A stretch of DNA of 43,203 bases from Pelargonium nanum (lineage: Eukaryota; Streptophyta; Magnoliopsida; Geraniales; Geraniaceae), in the NCBI GenBank assembly GCA_036897485.1, contig JAYMTF010000246.1, positions 1 through 43,203 of the forward strand, in the 5' to 3' direction. A model generated the notes under the pieces. The model saw only the letters and a list, made by a program, of their open reading frames with translations, searched no databases and had not been told where the DNA came from. Positions 32,919 to 43,203 of the stretch are shown piece after piece. Positions within the stretch are counted from its first letter, which is position 1. Each line of letters starts with the position of its first letter. The translations under genes were made by a program, and so were the position numbers.

Positions 32919-35911
32919 TCAGCCGGTGTTTTGCAGACCAGCAGCAATACCCTTCATGGTCAAAATTAAGGTGTCTTCCAAACCAGGAGCATATTCACTA
33001 GTAGGATTAAGCTTCACAAGTTCTGCAGCTGGCTTGCTTGATGAGTTTGTTTCCCTTGACAAGTGTAATTGTGGCCTTACCTTAATATCATAGTTGGGAT
33101 CACGAATCCGCTTCAGAGTGTATGCTTGGCAGACATTAAGGGTTGTTATGTACGAGTCGCGAAGCTTGAGCCTCTGCTTCAAGTAGGGATCTCCTTCCAG
33201 AAGATCTCTATGCGCAGCAACCTATAAGGAGACAAATACTATATCAGCTTTGTGTGTCTCCTTTTACTCAGATCAGACACTTGTATCTTAATTTGTTCTT
33301 GAGCAGATAACATAGAAAGAAGCGATTTTAGATCACTCAATAGCAAAAAACTTACCTGGAGGAGAAGTTGCTTAGTTTCTTCATAGTTGGCCCTCAAGCG
33401 CTCTCCAAATGGTTGCAGTTCTTCTGAAACTAGTAGCTTGTCATACAAAGCAGCTATTCCCGGATTTCCCTTGGCAAACACCATCTCTACTAAGTCTATT
33501 GTGACCCGGAAGAAAGGCCATTGATTGTACATCACCTGAAGCATGACAAGATTCTTACTATCCTTCTCAATGACATTCTTAAATGCCGACCCAAACCCAA
33601 GCCACACTGGTAGATGAAACCTTTGTTGAGTCCACGCAAAGATCCATGGGATTGCACGAAGTGATTCGATGCCTCCGTTTGGCTTCCGTTTTGATGGACG
33701 GCTGCCAATGTTCATGCGACCGTACTCCAATTCTGGGGTTGCCTTCAGAATCCCAAAAGAAACAAGATGCACATCAGCATTCAAGATTTGTAATATGATG
33801 CATGCAACAAAACTCAATCAATGAATGCAACACGCTAATGCCATTAATGAAATACCTTGCGCTTATGGCAGAGTTGCACAAAATTTTAAATTTGGTATTT
33901 TTGTTAGGATGAGTATTATTGGAAAGAATAAAGTCAGTGGATAACTTACCAGGCGGAAATACTCAACAAAACGGGGTTCCTGGAAAACTATAGACCGGTA
34001 CTCCTTTGTAGCAATAACAGCCATCTCATCCATTAGTGTGCGCCATTCAGGCTTTGGTGACACTGGAGGATGCATTCCATGCTCAAGTGTAGCAGCTGTA
34101 AACCGCTGGAGTGTTCTAAAGCACAGATGTTCCTCTCCAAATGATTGCTCAATAACTTCTCCCTGAATTGTCACACGAAGTGACCCATTAATTGTGTCAG
34201 GGGGCTGAGATAATATAGCCAAATGGGTTGGGCCACCTCCTCTTCCAACTGTTCCTCCGCGACCATGGAACATGGTAAGCTTCACTCCATACTTCTTTGC
34301 CACCTTTACAAGATCTTCCTGAGCCTTGTATAGCTGCCAACCTGCAGAGAAACGACCGGCATCTTTTCCTGAATCAGAGTATCCTATCATGACTTCTTGC
34401 TTCCCATTGATATGATTTATGTACCAATCTATTGAGAAAAGCCGAGTCAAAGCAGCAGGAGCAGACTCCAGATCAGCAAGTTTTTCAAACAATGGGACAA
34501 CCCTTAATGGCGTCTTCACACGACATTCACGTTGTAAAAGCTCCACAGCAAGCACATCAGATGGGGCTGTTGCCATTGAGATTATATAGGCGCCAAAGTT
34601 ATCGGGTGGAAGTTCTGAAATTACATGGAATGTGTCCAAAACATCTGCAATTTCTTCAGTTTTGGGAAGGTCAGGCCCGAATAGTGGGCGCTTGCCTCTG
34701 AGCTCGGATAAGAGCCATTCTTGCCTGCGATCCTCCGACCATTCTCGATATGATCCGATGCCCAAGTGATTTGTGATAGCATCCATAACATCAGTGTGCC
34801 TCTCTGATTCTTGCCGGATATCAAGTCTCACTAGTGCAAGCCCAAAGGTAGAAACTTGACGTAAGAAATCAAGAAGACTTCCATCAGCTATTGCTCGATC
34901 ACCACAAGAGCAGAGTGACCTGTAACAGAGTTCAAGAGGCTCCAAGAACTACAGGAGAAACAGGACAATCAGGAGAAGAGAAGGAAAACTTCATATAGCA
35001 GCATAACTTTCATTGGCACAAAAACATAATTCTTAAACACACAATGGATTCATCAACTGTTACTGGACTGACCTGCTCAACATCAGTGAAGGTTGCTTCC
35101 TCAGGAATGTCAGAGATCCCATTGGATAATAACTGACGCGCACGTTCACGTGTATTATACAGTTTGTCCCTCACATCACCAAGAATAACACGATACGGTT
35201 CACTATGAGGAATTCGTTTCCAGAACTCTGAATCCACAAAGTTGAATCACGAAAAACATATTGAATTATCAAGCAAATTGATAAAATATTACCAACTAAA
35301 TGCAACAAAATGGAAGTACTTCTGTGGTGCATCTTTTCTACCCCGTTTCAAATTTCAACCCACTCAGTTTAAAAAAAACACAAATTTCAGCGCACGGGTA
35401 GAAATGTAAGATTCGGACAACTCAAAAACTGTTGCTTCCATAATATGTTGAAAGAACTCTAAAAGGTGAAATTCAAAAGAAATACTAAAATCAAGAGTAC
35501 ATACCTATGTAATGTTTTGCTTCTTTCTTTGATGATTTAAGTAGATCATTAGCATGAGCGCCAAGTTCATCACTACAGCGCCACATTGACAACTGCCAAT
35601 GCAAGCATGAAAATCAGAAAAAGAAGAATGATAGTATCAGAAATAGCATGTTATCGTAATCCAAAGACTAAAACAGAAAAGATAAATGAAGAGAGAAAGC
35701 GGAAATAATATTTGGAAGTACCTCAAACATAAGATCCTCTATCTGGGAAAAGTACAAGTTGGCCGCCATCATTCTAGCCAATAAGCATACATCTCTTGTT
35801 ACTTCAGGCGTTACCCTGGGGTTCCCTGTAGTTCAATTTGAAGCAGATATGCTAAGCAACCGAAGCAAATTCAGGATAATGGAAAACATTCATGTGTGTG
35901 TGTGTGCGTGT

Positions 35912-35952
<41 letters not shown>

Positions 35953-38387
35953 TGGAAACAACTTCCATGAATTTGTTAAAGCAAATCCCCAGTATTGATG
36001 CAAATCATTAATTAAAAAGTAGTTCAGCAAATTAACAATAAATAACTTATCTAATTCCCTTAGTAATTCCATTATGAATTAAGCTGATTCTATGTTTAAG
36101 TTTAACCAAATAACATGATCTCGCCTCTATGGAAATCTATGGAAAAGAAATAATATATGAAACTTTAGCTATCATACTAACTATCTAGGAATAACGTAGA
36201 GAATTGATTAACAAATACCATCACGATCCCCACCCATCCAAGAAGAGAACTGAATGAGAGGGGCATTGTAGGGAACACGCTCATTAATCCCTATGTTCTT
36301 TAAAGCTGTGTCCACACGGCGTAAGAACTTTGGTACGCCTTTCCATATTGTTTCATGGAAGTAGCTCATTCCTGCCCTCATCTCATCTTGTGGAGTTGGT
36401 GGAGTTCGACGGATTTCATCAGTGCGAAATGCAGCTTGAATCTGCAAGAGAAGAAAAACTCACTTCTATAGCAATTCATGGAAAAACAAACGATATCACA
36501 TAGAAATTGAGTGATGAAGAATATAGAAGAAATGTGAAAGGAAACACAAATGAATTGGAAAGCCGGACTAATGAGAGAATTTCTGGACATTATCATGTGT
36601 GTTGCATTATACGAAACATATGAACAAAGTGTAATCAAATGCTGAAAGTTTTGTGGTTCAGACTTAGTAGATGATGATGGTTCAACCTTCAAGGCATAAC
36701 AATTCATGCACTTTCTATACGCATAACAATTCACGAATTGTCCTCACACTCACAATTCATGCATTTACTATATGTCATAACAATCAACTAGACTTTACTA
36801 TACACAATCAAGGAAAACAACAGCTCATTATTAACATCTACATACCTCTCTTTGGAGAGCCTCGTCAAGTTCCTGCTTATCATCAGGAGTTATATCCTTA
36901 GCATTCAGCTGAGTCAGATATTGTCGTATCCTGAAGAGAGAAAAATGAAGGTGAAGTTAATTCCTAAGAGTGCAAAACATAAGCTTTAGTAAACTTCTTT
37001 ACCAGCAGGAACTCTTGCATAAAAGTTAGATAATAAAAACACTGTGGTCAGTAGATAACAGACCTAGCATGCTTTTGAAGTAAAGATCGCCGGACGGATT
37101 GAGTGGGATGTGCAGTCAAGACCAAATCAACAGTTTGGTTCTTCAATGCATCAAAAACTTCATGTGGGGACTTATTCAATTGATTGACAAGCCTCTTGAG
37201 GGTCTCTTCAATGTCCGATTCAGTGGTTGCCGAATTTTCATCAGCAAAATCTCCCTTCTTAAGTTTAATCCTTCGTCGGTAAGCAATTTGAACCTCCTCA
37301 GCCAAGTTTGCTAAATTAAGCATGTGGGCAAATGATTTGGTGACAACAATTGAATCCCCAGCATCCAAACTTGTCAGCACTTTCCCTAGCTCCTCCAACT
37401 TTGAAGGGTCATGGTTACCTTCATACTCGGCTGAAAGCTCATAGCAGTCTTGAACCTAATTCATGACAAACTATATACATTATAAACTTGCATGTTTTTC
37501 CAGAACCCTTCATGAAACCAGTGCATGACTAACATTACAAGGGATCCTCATGAAACTTCACATATAAAAATACTAAACCATATGTTCAGTTTCATGATTT
37601 CATGCAAGGAGTAAAAGGCAGAGTGAAGCAATGATTGGTATTTTCTAGAGATTTTAAATGAACGAATTTGAGACATAATTAGACCTTACTTTCCTGTACT
37701 GATCACTCTGAAATCATCCAAACAGAGAATTAATCAATTGAAAACAAATCAAAATAGGAGATCCCCATAAAAGTTTATAAGTCAAAACACCATGCAAGTA
37801 TGCTCATTAGATAACTGTGCATGTTTCTCAAAATCAAAACAAACCCAATTGAAATTATGAAAACAAATCAAAATGGAAGATCCCCATAGAGCTTATGAGT
37901 CAAAACACCATGCAACTCATTAGACAACTGTGCATGTTTCTCAAAAATCAAAACAAACCCAATTGAAATTAATTGAACAAAATGCCCTTAAGTGGTTTTT
38001 GTTGTGTTTGAGTGTGATAACAAACTGGGTATTATTTAAATCAACCAACCAAACAATAACCTAATCAATCTCACATAAAGTTAATACAAAAAATCATAAT
38101 GTGCCTCCAATAAATAAACAAAATCCAAATTGTTCACCTGATATAGAAGCTAATCAATAACATGCAATTGAAGATGAGAAAAGTAAATATCAAAAAAATG
38201 AAAATCGCATTACCGTTTCCCTGAGTTCCTCCCCATGCAAATCCTGCAAAATGTCCAGAAACCTATCCAGCAAAAGAGCATCGTACTCGACCAATTTGTC
38301 ATCATCAGACACCTTCCCAGGTGCCAATCGCCTCAATTGAGCATCAATCGAAGCCATCTTCTCCAAGTTCCGTGGAGGAGCAGCCAT
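32919..38387 (-). CDS. PPC: Phosphoenolpyruvate carboxylase, plant C3 type
   Basis: Minus-strand exons: 38387-38214, 37455-37064, 36930-36846, 36441-36219, 35825-35722, 35592-35505, 35227-35073, 34948-33950, 33742-33356 and 33221-32919, giving 969 residues and the ten-exon layout usual for plant-type PEPC. The cytosolic enzyme makes oxaloacetate from PEP and bicarbonate. Catalytic features: TAHPTQ with His174, [11 protein letters not shown] (596-606), [14 protein letters not shown] (634-647) and the QNTG C-terminus. The N-terminal phosphorylation motif [11 protein letters not shown] has Ser13. IPWIFAWTQ has Ala776 where C4 enzymes carry Ser, and KQRLKL has Arg886 where C4 forms often have Gly. 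Both point to a malate-inhibited, C3-type housekeeping isoform; numbering is about 2 above Flaveria. Intron 1 contains a 119-base tandem duplication. Confidence 0.97.
35893..35949. repeat. Compound (TG)n(GA)n microsatellite
   Basis: About 9 TG units with one interruption, then about 17 uninterrupted AG units, in intron 4 of the PEPC gene. Confidence 0.97.
37740..37975. repeat. Tandem duplication in PEPC intron 1
   Basis: Two adjacent units of about 119 bases (37740-37858 and 37859-37975) share GAAAACAAATCAAAAT, GTCAAAACACCATGCAA, CTGTGCATGTTTCTCAAAA and ACAAACCCAATTGAAATT, with scattered changes and small gaps. A fairly recent local duplication. Confidence 0.92.
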
Positions 38388-38739
38388 CCTCTCTTCCTCA
38401 CTTACTCACTTACACAAAACGCACACTCTCTGCTTCAGCTGCTCTGTTTTACTTCAGCCAAACAAATTACGAGTCGAAATAAGCCAACACCGTGAAGATC
38501 AAAATACAGAAACCCAGTTGAGGAAATGAAGATTTCAATCGATTTCAGAATCGTGTTATAGTAGAGAGAAGTGGGTAAGAGAGAAATGGATCTCGTGAAC
38601 CAACGACTACCCAGAAATGGAAAATGGGTAGCTCATGATCGGTACACGAGAAAGAAGAAAGGAAATTTTTTGAGGCTCAGGTCACGAGAGAGAGTGTGAG
38701 AGAGAGGTTGGGTTGCAAAACGAAGCTCCGGTAGCTTGG

Positions 38740-38747
38740 TATTTATA
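38740..38747 (-). promoter_or_regulatory. TATA box of PEPC gene
   Basis: Minus-strand TATAAATA lies about 353 bases upstream of the PEPC ATG, consistent with a leader of roughly 320 bases. GAGA-rich and CTCTC-rich runs fill the leader. Confidence 0.55.
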
Positions 38748-39554
38748 GACTCTGTTTTGCTTGTTAACCAGTAGCCACCTTGTAGTAGACTAGTAGTGGA
38801 CTTCATTTTACTTGGCAATTTTAGCTTAATTACCTATTTTAATTTAACTGCCCACACTCATTTACTCACACTTAATTTGATTTAATTATGTTCCTAAAAA
38901 TTGATTTAATTATGTTGTTCTTAAATTACAGTTGAGTAGGTAATTGACATGTCATTGCATAGCGGTATAGATGCTCGACATCAATACTCGAGGTGTTGGA
39001 CTCAAAACACCTCTAAAGCGTTGGTACGTAGGCGTGTTTCGTGTGTGAAGAGAGGGTTTCTTTGTATTTGAGTGTGTTATACTAATAAAAACATATATTA
39101 ATATACTTCTTTTTATTGTCGTCTAACCATAACATAAGAACTTGCTCTTCCCGATAGACTCTGCGTCATATCATTTAATATGTTAACATATTGAGTTAGA
39201 CAACATAACATGCTATTGAAGTGTTGTGATATTTGAGTCAATCACGCACATTGTCTTCATGCACTACTATAACACACATAATGAGGAGTTAAATATAGTC
39301 TCATATCATTATCATGTAACGTCCTAATGACACATTTATTTGATAATTAGACATTTATGTTATCATCATAATTTTTTCAAATACATAAGGTTCATGATCC
39401 AAATGCAATTTTATATTGTTTAATTATGAAATAAAACTTGGTATGGGATGCTACATCAACTAAGGTTAGGGAAAGATTCCAAGAAGAGGAATATGGAATC
39501 TCATTTGAATTTATATATATTCCTAGTTCCTTGTAAATAAGGTAGATCCCAAGT

Positions 39555-39797
39555 ATATCTCTTCCTTGTGATAGACCTTTTGAGTAATCAAATAATACCA
39601 TATTTTTTATCTTTGAGGAAGGGAATATGGCATCTATTTTCACTAATGATAACATTTTGTTTGTAAAGCATATTCTCTTTATCCCAACTCTATGGAGGAA
39701 AACCTTATTATTTAAGGTTGATACTCTTTCAACTATTTTCAAAATAAATATTATAATTGTATCTATTTTTATATCTCTTCCTTGTGATAGACCTTTT
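39555..39797. repeat. Direct repeat of 27 identical bases, 216 apart
   Basis: The word starting ATATCTCTTCCTTGTGATAG occurs at 39555-39581 and 39771-39797 with no mismatch. Both copies lie within the same minus-strand frame (39868-39392), so the peptide repeats GLSQGRDI in register. Either an old duplicated element or decayed coding sequence. Confidence 0.85.
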
Positions 39798-41039
39798 TCC
39801 TTGAAAATATTGTCATTCTTAGTAGTACAACTCAAATGGAACGGTTTTAGGAAACGGTCAAAATCCATCTCTCACAACAACTTTTTTCTTATAAGTCGTT
39901 TAAGTCATCTCTTAAAAATTGGTAGCTCATAATTTGTTTTAGGAGTTGGACAAGCTCTAATAATTTTCCATTTGAACTAAAATTTTCGAACTACTTTTAC
40001 CCATGAGAGAGTCTAAACTAAGTTATCTCCTATAATTATCTTTATTGTAAACTATTACCTCATATGTAAATTGAAAGAGCTTTCATGGATTTGATGCTAT
40101 ATCTAGACAAAAAGAAAATCTCAAAATTGTCCTAAATAAATACAATGCTATTTTTATATATAAATGAAGAAAAATAATAGATCACGTGAAAGGGAGGTTG
40201 CTAGTTGGGGACATGAATTATGGTTCACATGAAAGGAGCAAAACGATGAGAAATTCATTTTGAAGATCCTCTCTTTATTATTGTAATGTTCTTTTTTGTC
40301 ATCATCCATGTGCCATGTCATATATTACTTATTTTTAGTCAAAATTTACATATATGTGTGTGGGTCTATAACCTTAAAATAAACAGAGTTAAATATATTT
40401 TTTGGTTTAGGGAACCACTCATATTTTATTAAATATATTAACTAATTAATTATAATATTTTGATCCATTAATTAAAAGCAAATGGGTAAAATTTAGACAA
40501 CAATATGGAGTACAAATTTTTGTTCTCTCTTTCCAAATCTATGGTATCACAATGAAGAAGAAGAGACACTGTCCTTACAAAATGTGAAAGGACAAATGAT
40601 TATGGCCTTGTGTTATATTTGTACCTATCTCCTTTTCTTCTTCTTCATCTTCTTTTTATACAATACTTTTTAACAATCTGAAAGGCCGATTTGATAAAGA
40701 AAATGACAAAGTATATGAATGAATGGATGATACTTCATTTTAGGCATACCCATGAAATTAATTTCAATTTTAGCTCCTCCAAGCTTATTTCAGGATCTAA
40801 AAAAAAATCTCTACCACATGTTATTCCCTCCTAGGCCATGACCACCTCCAAATGGGTCGCCCCTGCTTGACCCTCCTACACTTTATGAACCATTGTATCT
40901 ATACACACAACATATCGTCAACAGAAAATGAAAAGCTTGAACCCGAGACTTCAAAGAGAATTTGAAATGCTTAGAGTGCTGTCTCAACCTGACTTGATTA
41001 CAAATCTATTTAATAAAATTAGAATAAAAAGAAAAGGGA

Positions 41040-41251
41040 GGAGCCCAGCCCATTACGATGCTAACTCATCCAAGTGTTACAAAAGTAGAAGTTTGGAATG
41101 AGTGAAACCATAATGGGCTTAGCCCATGAACTTTTTCAGCCCATAGTTATTGGGCCTGAAGCTCCTTTCAAGTTCAACATGAAGAATGCCCAGTGCTTCT
41201 TCAAGCCCAATAGCGATCATTCTTTTTTATGGGAAGCCCAATAGCGATCAT
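41040..41251. promoter_or_regulatory. Cluster of site II-like motifs with an 18-bp repeat
   Basis: AGCCCAGCCCA (41042), TGGGCTTAGCCCA (41114), CAGCCCATA, TTGGGCCTG and two exact copies of AAGCCCAATAGCGATCAT (41203-41220 and 41234-41251) lie within 210 bases. GGCCCA/AGCCCA clusters mark housekeeping promoters in plants. A CT-rich run (41307-41337) follows on the plus strand, as in plant 5' leaders, yet no gene model follows. Confidence 0.45.
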
Positions 41252-41306
41252 AGAGTAGGTTTTCTTGAGTATTGTTGTCCAGTCTTCTATTTTTTCATGG
41301 TTCTCT

Positions 41307-41327
41307 CTTCTTCTTCTTCTTCTTCTT
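41307..41327. repeat. (TTC)n microsatellite
   Basis: Seven TTC/CTT units followed by a pyrimidine tract to about 41337. Confidence 0.9.
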
Positions 41328-41891
41328 TTTTTCCTTTCTAGAGTTCAATCAATCTTGATTTATTATTATTCCTTCCTAATATTCTAGAATTCTAATGAGT
41401 TGTGAAATCAAAACAAACGAGTCAATCACTATCTAAAAATCTATTTTCTTGATATTTTTTATTCCACACCTTAAACCACAGTTGTTTTGTATCACACCCT
41501 GACTAATTTTTATTCGAACCATCCGTAAGAAGATAAATTTCTACAAATGTCAACGCATTTTATTTTTTGAAACTCAAACGCGACATTTCAAGTTACGTAA
41601 GAACAATCCTAAATAAAAAGGTTCCGTAAGAACAACTCTTTGCAGTTAACTCATGCACTTAGTGATTATTGCGGACATCTTTTATCTATCATGTCAGTGA
41701 GTAATTACTATTTCAAACTTTTTATTGTACAATAAAACACTGTTGCTAATAGTATCATATATATACTTGTATATGTAAATTTTCTGAAAACAAACATACA
41801 AACAAAAAAAGGCCAGCTAGTAGAAATGGCTGGGAATCTTGAACAGGAAATAAACCAATTGGATGTCATATCATGTAAAGAGAAGAAGGTG

Positions 41892-41905
41892 TTAGGGTTA
41901 GGGTT
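41892..41905 (+). repeat. Telomere-like / telo-box motif
   Basis: TTAGGGTTAGGGTT, about two telomere-like units. The reverse complement contains AACCCTAA, a telo-box-type promoter motif often paired with site II elements; that cluster lies about 640 bases to the left. Confidence 0.5.
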
Positions 41906-42631
41906 CTGTGTTCACTGTCAACCAAAATAAGATTTGTGGGGCAACACACCATAGCACCAACTTCTTAATTATTTGCAGCTACCAGCCAATAAATAAATAT
42001 ATTCTCAAATACATCAACAACCCTTTATTTTCAATTTTATTTTTATTTTCATTTAAATTTTAATAATTTATTTAATAATAACAACAAAAAGATAAATTGT
42101 GGCATTTTGAAAATGACATGTTCACTACAATTCTATTGTCGGCAGGGATGGTGACAATACGCAACAATCCAAAACAGTGCACATTCTATAGCTACTCCAT
42201 GCATTGCTCTACTTTTACTTTTATTATTTTCTGATAATTATTTTTTGTATAATTCATTGTCACTGCTCATTTCCATAGGATCCATATAGAGATCCAATAA
42301 AAAAACAAAATTATGTTTCTCAAATAGTTGGATTCTTTCTACCACTTTTGTATTTTAGCTTTAAAATATAAAGTATATATTGCATGGATATATAAAGTAT
42401 ACAGCTCCAAATTAGAACTCAAAAAGGTTTTATTACTGTTTTACCATGTTTTCCAGCTATTGAAGTATTGGAAAAAATTGTTTAAAACCACACCATTACA
42501 TATGTATTATCAACGTTTCTTTCACATGTAACAAATATCACATTTATCATAAATTTATTGTGTTAGCAGCCCAACAAAACATAATTGTGTGTGTGTTTTT
42601 TTCTTTTTAGTTTTTCTTTTGTACCATCATA

Positions 42632-42662
<31 letters not shown>

Positions 42663-42687
42663 TATAGATTTATTTATTTATTTATTA
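42632..42687. repeat. (TTTA)n microsatellite
   Basis: Two runs of ATTT units separated by a short TTTTATAG interruption. Confidence 0.95.
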
Positions 42688-42934
42688 ATTTTACATAACA
42701 TATACGTGTATGTACAAACGTCACAAAAGCAAAAGATTGCAACTTTTGTAATCGCACTTGCTAAAAGGATTATGATAGATCTACTTTTGGCTTAAAAGAC
42801 AAGTTGTAATTATATTTTTGCATGCTTTGATGTCACCTAAAAACAAACATATATAAATGCCTTGCATTATTCATATTCCTTCAAACAAATGCTAACCGAG
42901 TCCTATAATTTAATCAACCCATTCTTAGCAAAAC

Positions 42935-43066
42935 AGTTCTATATATTATGAAGCTAAAATTGCAAGTTTTTGCAATAAATTTATTTCCCGATGATTTGAG
43001 TTCTATATATTATGAAGCTAATTAAAATTGCATGTGTTGGCTATAAATTTATTTCCCGATGATTTG
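42935..43066. repeat. Tandem duplication near right edge
   Basis: Unit 1 (42935-42998) and unit 2 (42999-43066) both begin AGTTCTATATATTATGAAGC and end TTTATTTCCCGATGATTTG; unit 2 has a four-base insertion and several substitutions. Fragments continue beyond (AGTTGCTGTG near 43070, GGTTGCTGTGGAAGAAGATG near 43104). Confidence 0.93.
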
Positions 43067-43203
43067 TAGAGTTGCTGTGAAAGAAAAACAGTTCTATTAA
43101 GATGGGTTGCTGTGGAAGAAGATGGGCTGTTGGAGATAGATAGAAATATAGGCAAAACGATGCCAACCAATCAGAGACTAAAGCTTACACATATTTTAAT
43201 AAC

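Larger units (their letters stand above)
38748..43203. other. Gene-poor AT-rich DNA upstream of PEPC
   Basis: The first few hundred bases should include the distal PEPC promoter. Farther on I see only short AT-biased frames. One minus-strand frame (39392-39868, 158 codons) is long for such DNA but matches nothing I know. Bases 41040-41330 contain GGCCCA/AGCCCA motifs and a CT-rich tract like a plant promoter and leader, but no gene follows. Repeats are listed separately. Confidence 0.55.

Noticed and set aside
39392-39932. Possible plastid or mitochondrial DNA insertion
   Set aside because: I found no recognisable organelle gene in either strand, so no claim is made beyond an unexplained open frame.
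42328-42795. Two frames of 67-68 codons rich in Phe, Leu, Ile and Tyr
   Set aside because: They arise from T-rich and TTTA-repeat DNA; the hydrophobic look is compositional.
1-43203. tRNA, rRNA, CRISPR arrays, operons or bacterial-type elements
   Set aside because: None seen; all repeats are microsatellites, tandem duplications or plant transposon relics, and all genes have eukaryotic introns.

Overview
The window is nuclear DNA of a flowering plant, almost certainly a eudicot. The genes are split by many AT-rich GT-AG introns, intergenic DNA is AT-rich, and there are short nonautonomous transposons, SINE-like copies and long microsatellites. Every recognisable protein is a plant housekeeping or green-lineage family. 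I cannot name the species; an asterid is only a guess.

Layout, left to right. 1-3903: gene-poor DNA opening with a perfect nested palindrome (39-131) and holding an ATT microsatellite and a small repeat mosaic. 3904-7136 (+): TPR plus thioredoxin-like TTL protein, 7 exons. 9138-10500 (+): 2-oxoglutarate/Fe(II) dioxygenase, 4 exons, with a transposon-like block just inside intron 2. 10795-11266 (-): broken B3-domain (DUF313-type) gene, with a second shard upstream. 11818-14998 (-): Ubc13-type ubiquitin-conjugating enzyme, 8 exons. 15709-21382 (-): HAD phosphatase with a riboflavin-kinase-like C-terminus, 10 exons; the kinase motifs are missing. 22761-25973 (-): 14-3-3 protein, 6 exons, with a GGCCCA-rich minisatellite upstream. 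27773-28734 (+): heavy-metal-associated isoprenylated protein (HIPP), 3 exons. 29480-32393 (+): CGL160-like chloroplast ATP-synthase assembly protein, 9 exons. 32919-38387 (-): complete C3-type phosphoenolpyruvate carboxylase, 10 exons. 38388-43203: AT-rich DNA with repeats and no supported gene.

The genes do not form a pathway or operon; this is an ordinary plant gene neighbourhood. Exon boundaries were built by hand from splice dinucleotides, reading phase and family resemblance. All eight intact models keep phase from ATG to stop, giving 710, 316, 153, 373, 261, 145, 342 and 969 residues. No transcript evidence was available and UTRs are not defined.

I found no clear new multi-gene system. 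The most unusual items are the FMN/FHY-like protein with a motif-less but open riboflavin-kinase region, the nested palindrome at the left edge, the GGCCCA minisatellite upstream of the 14-3-3 gene, the second GGCCCA-type cluster near 41.1 kb with no gene attached, and the decayed B3 locus.
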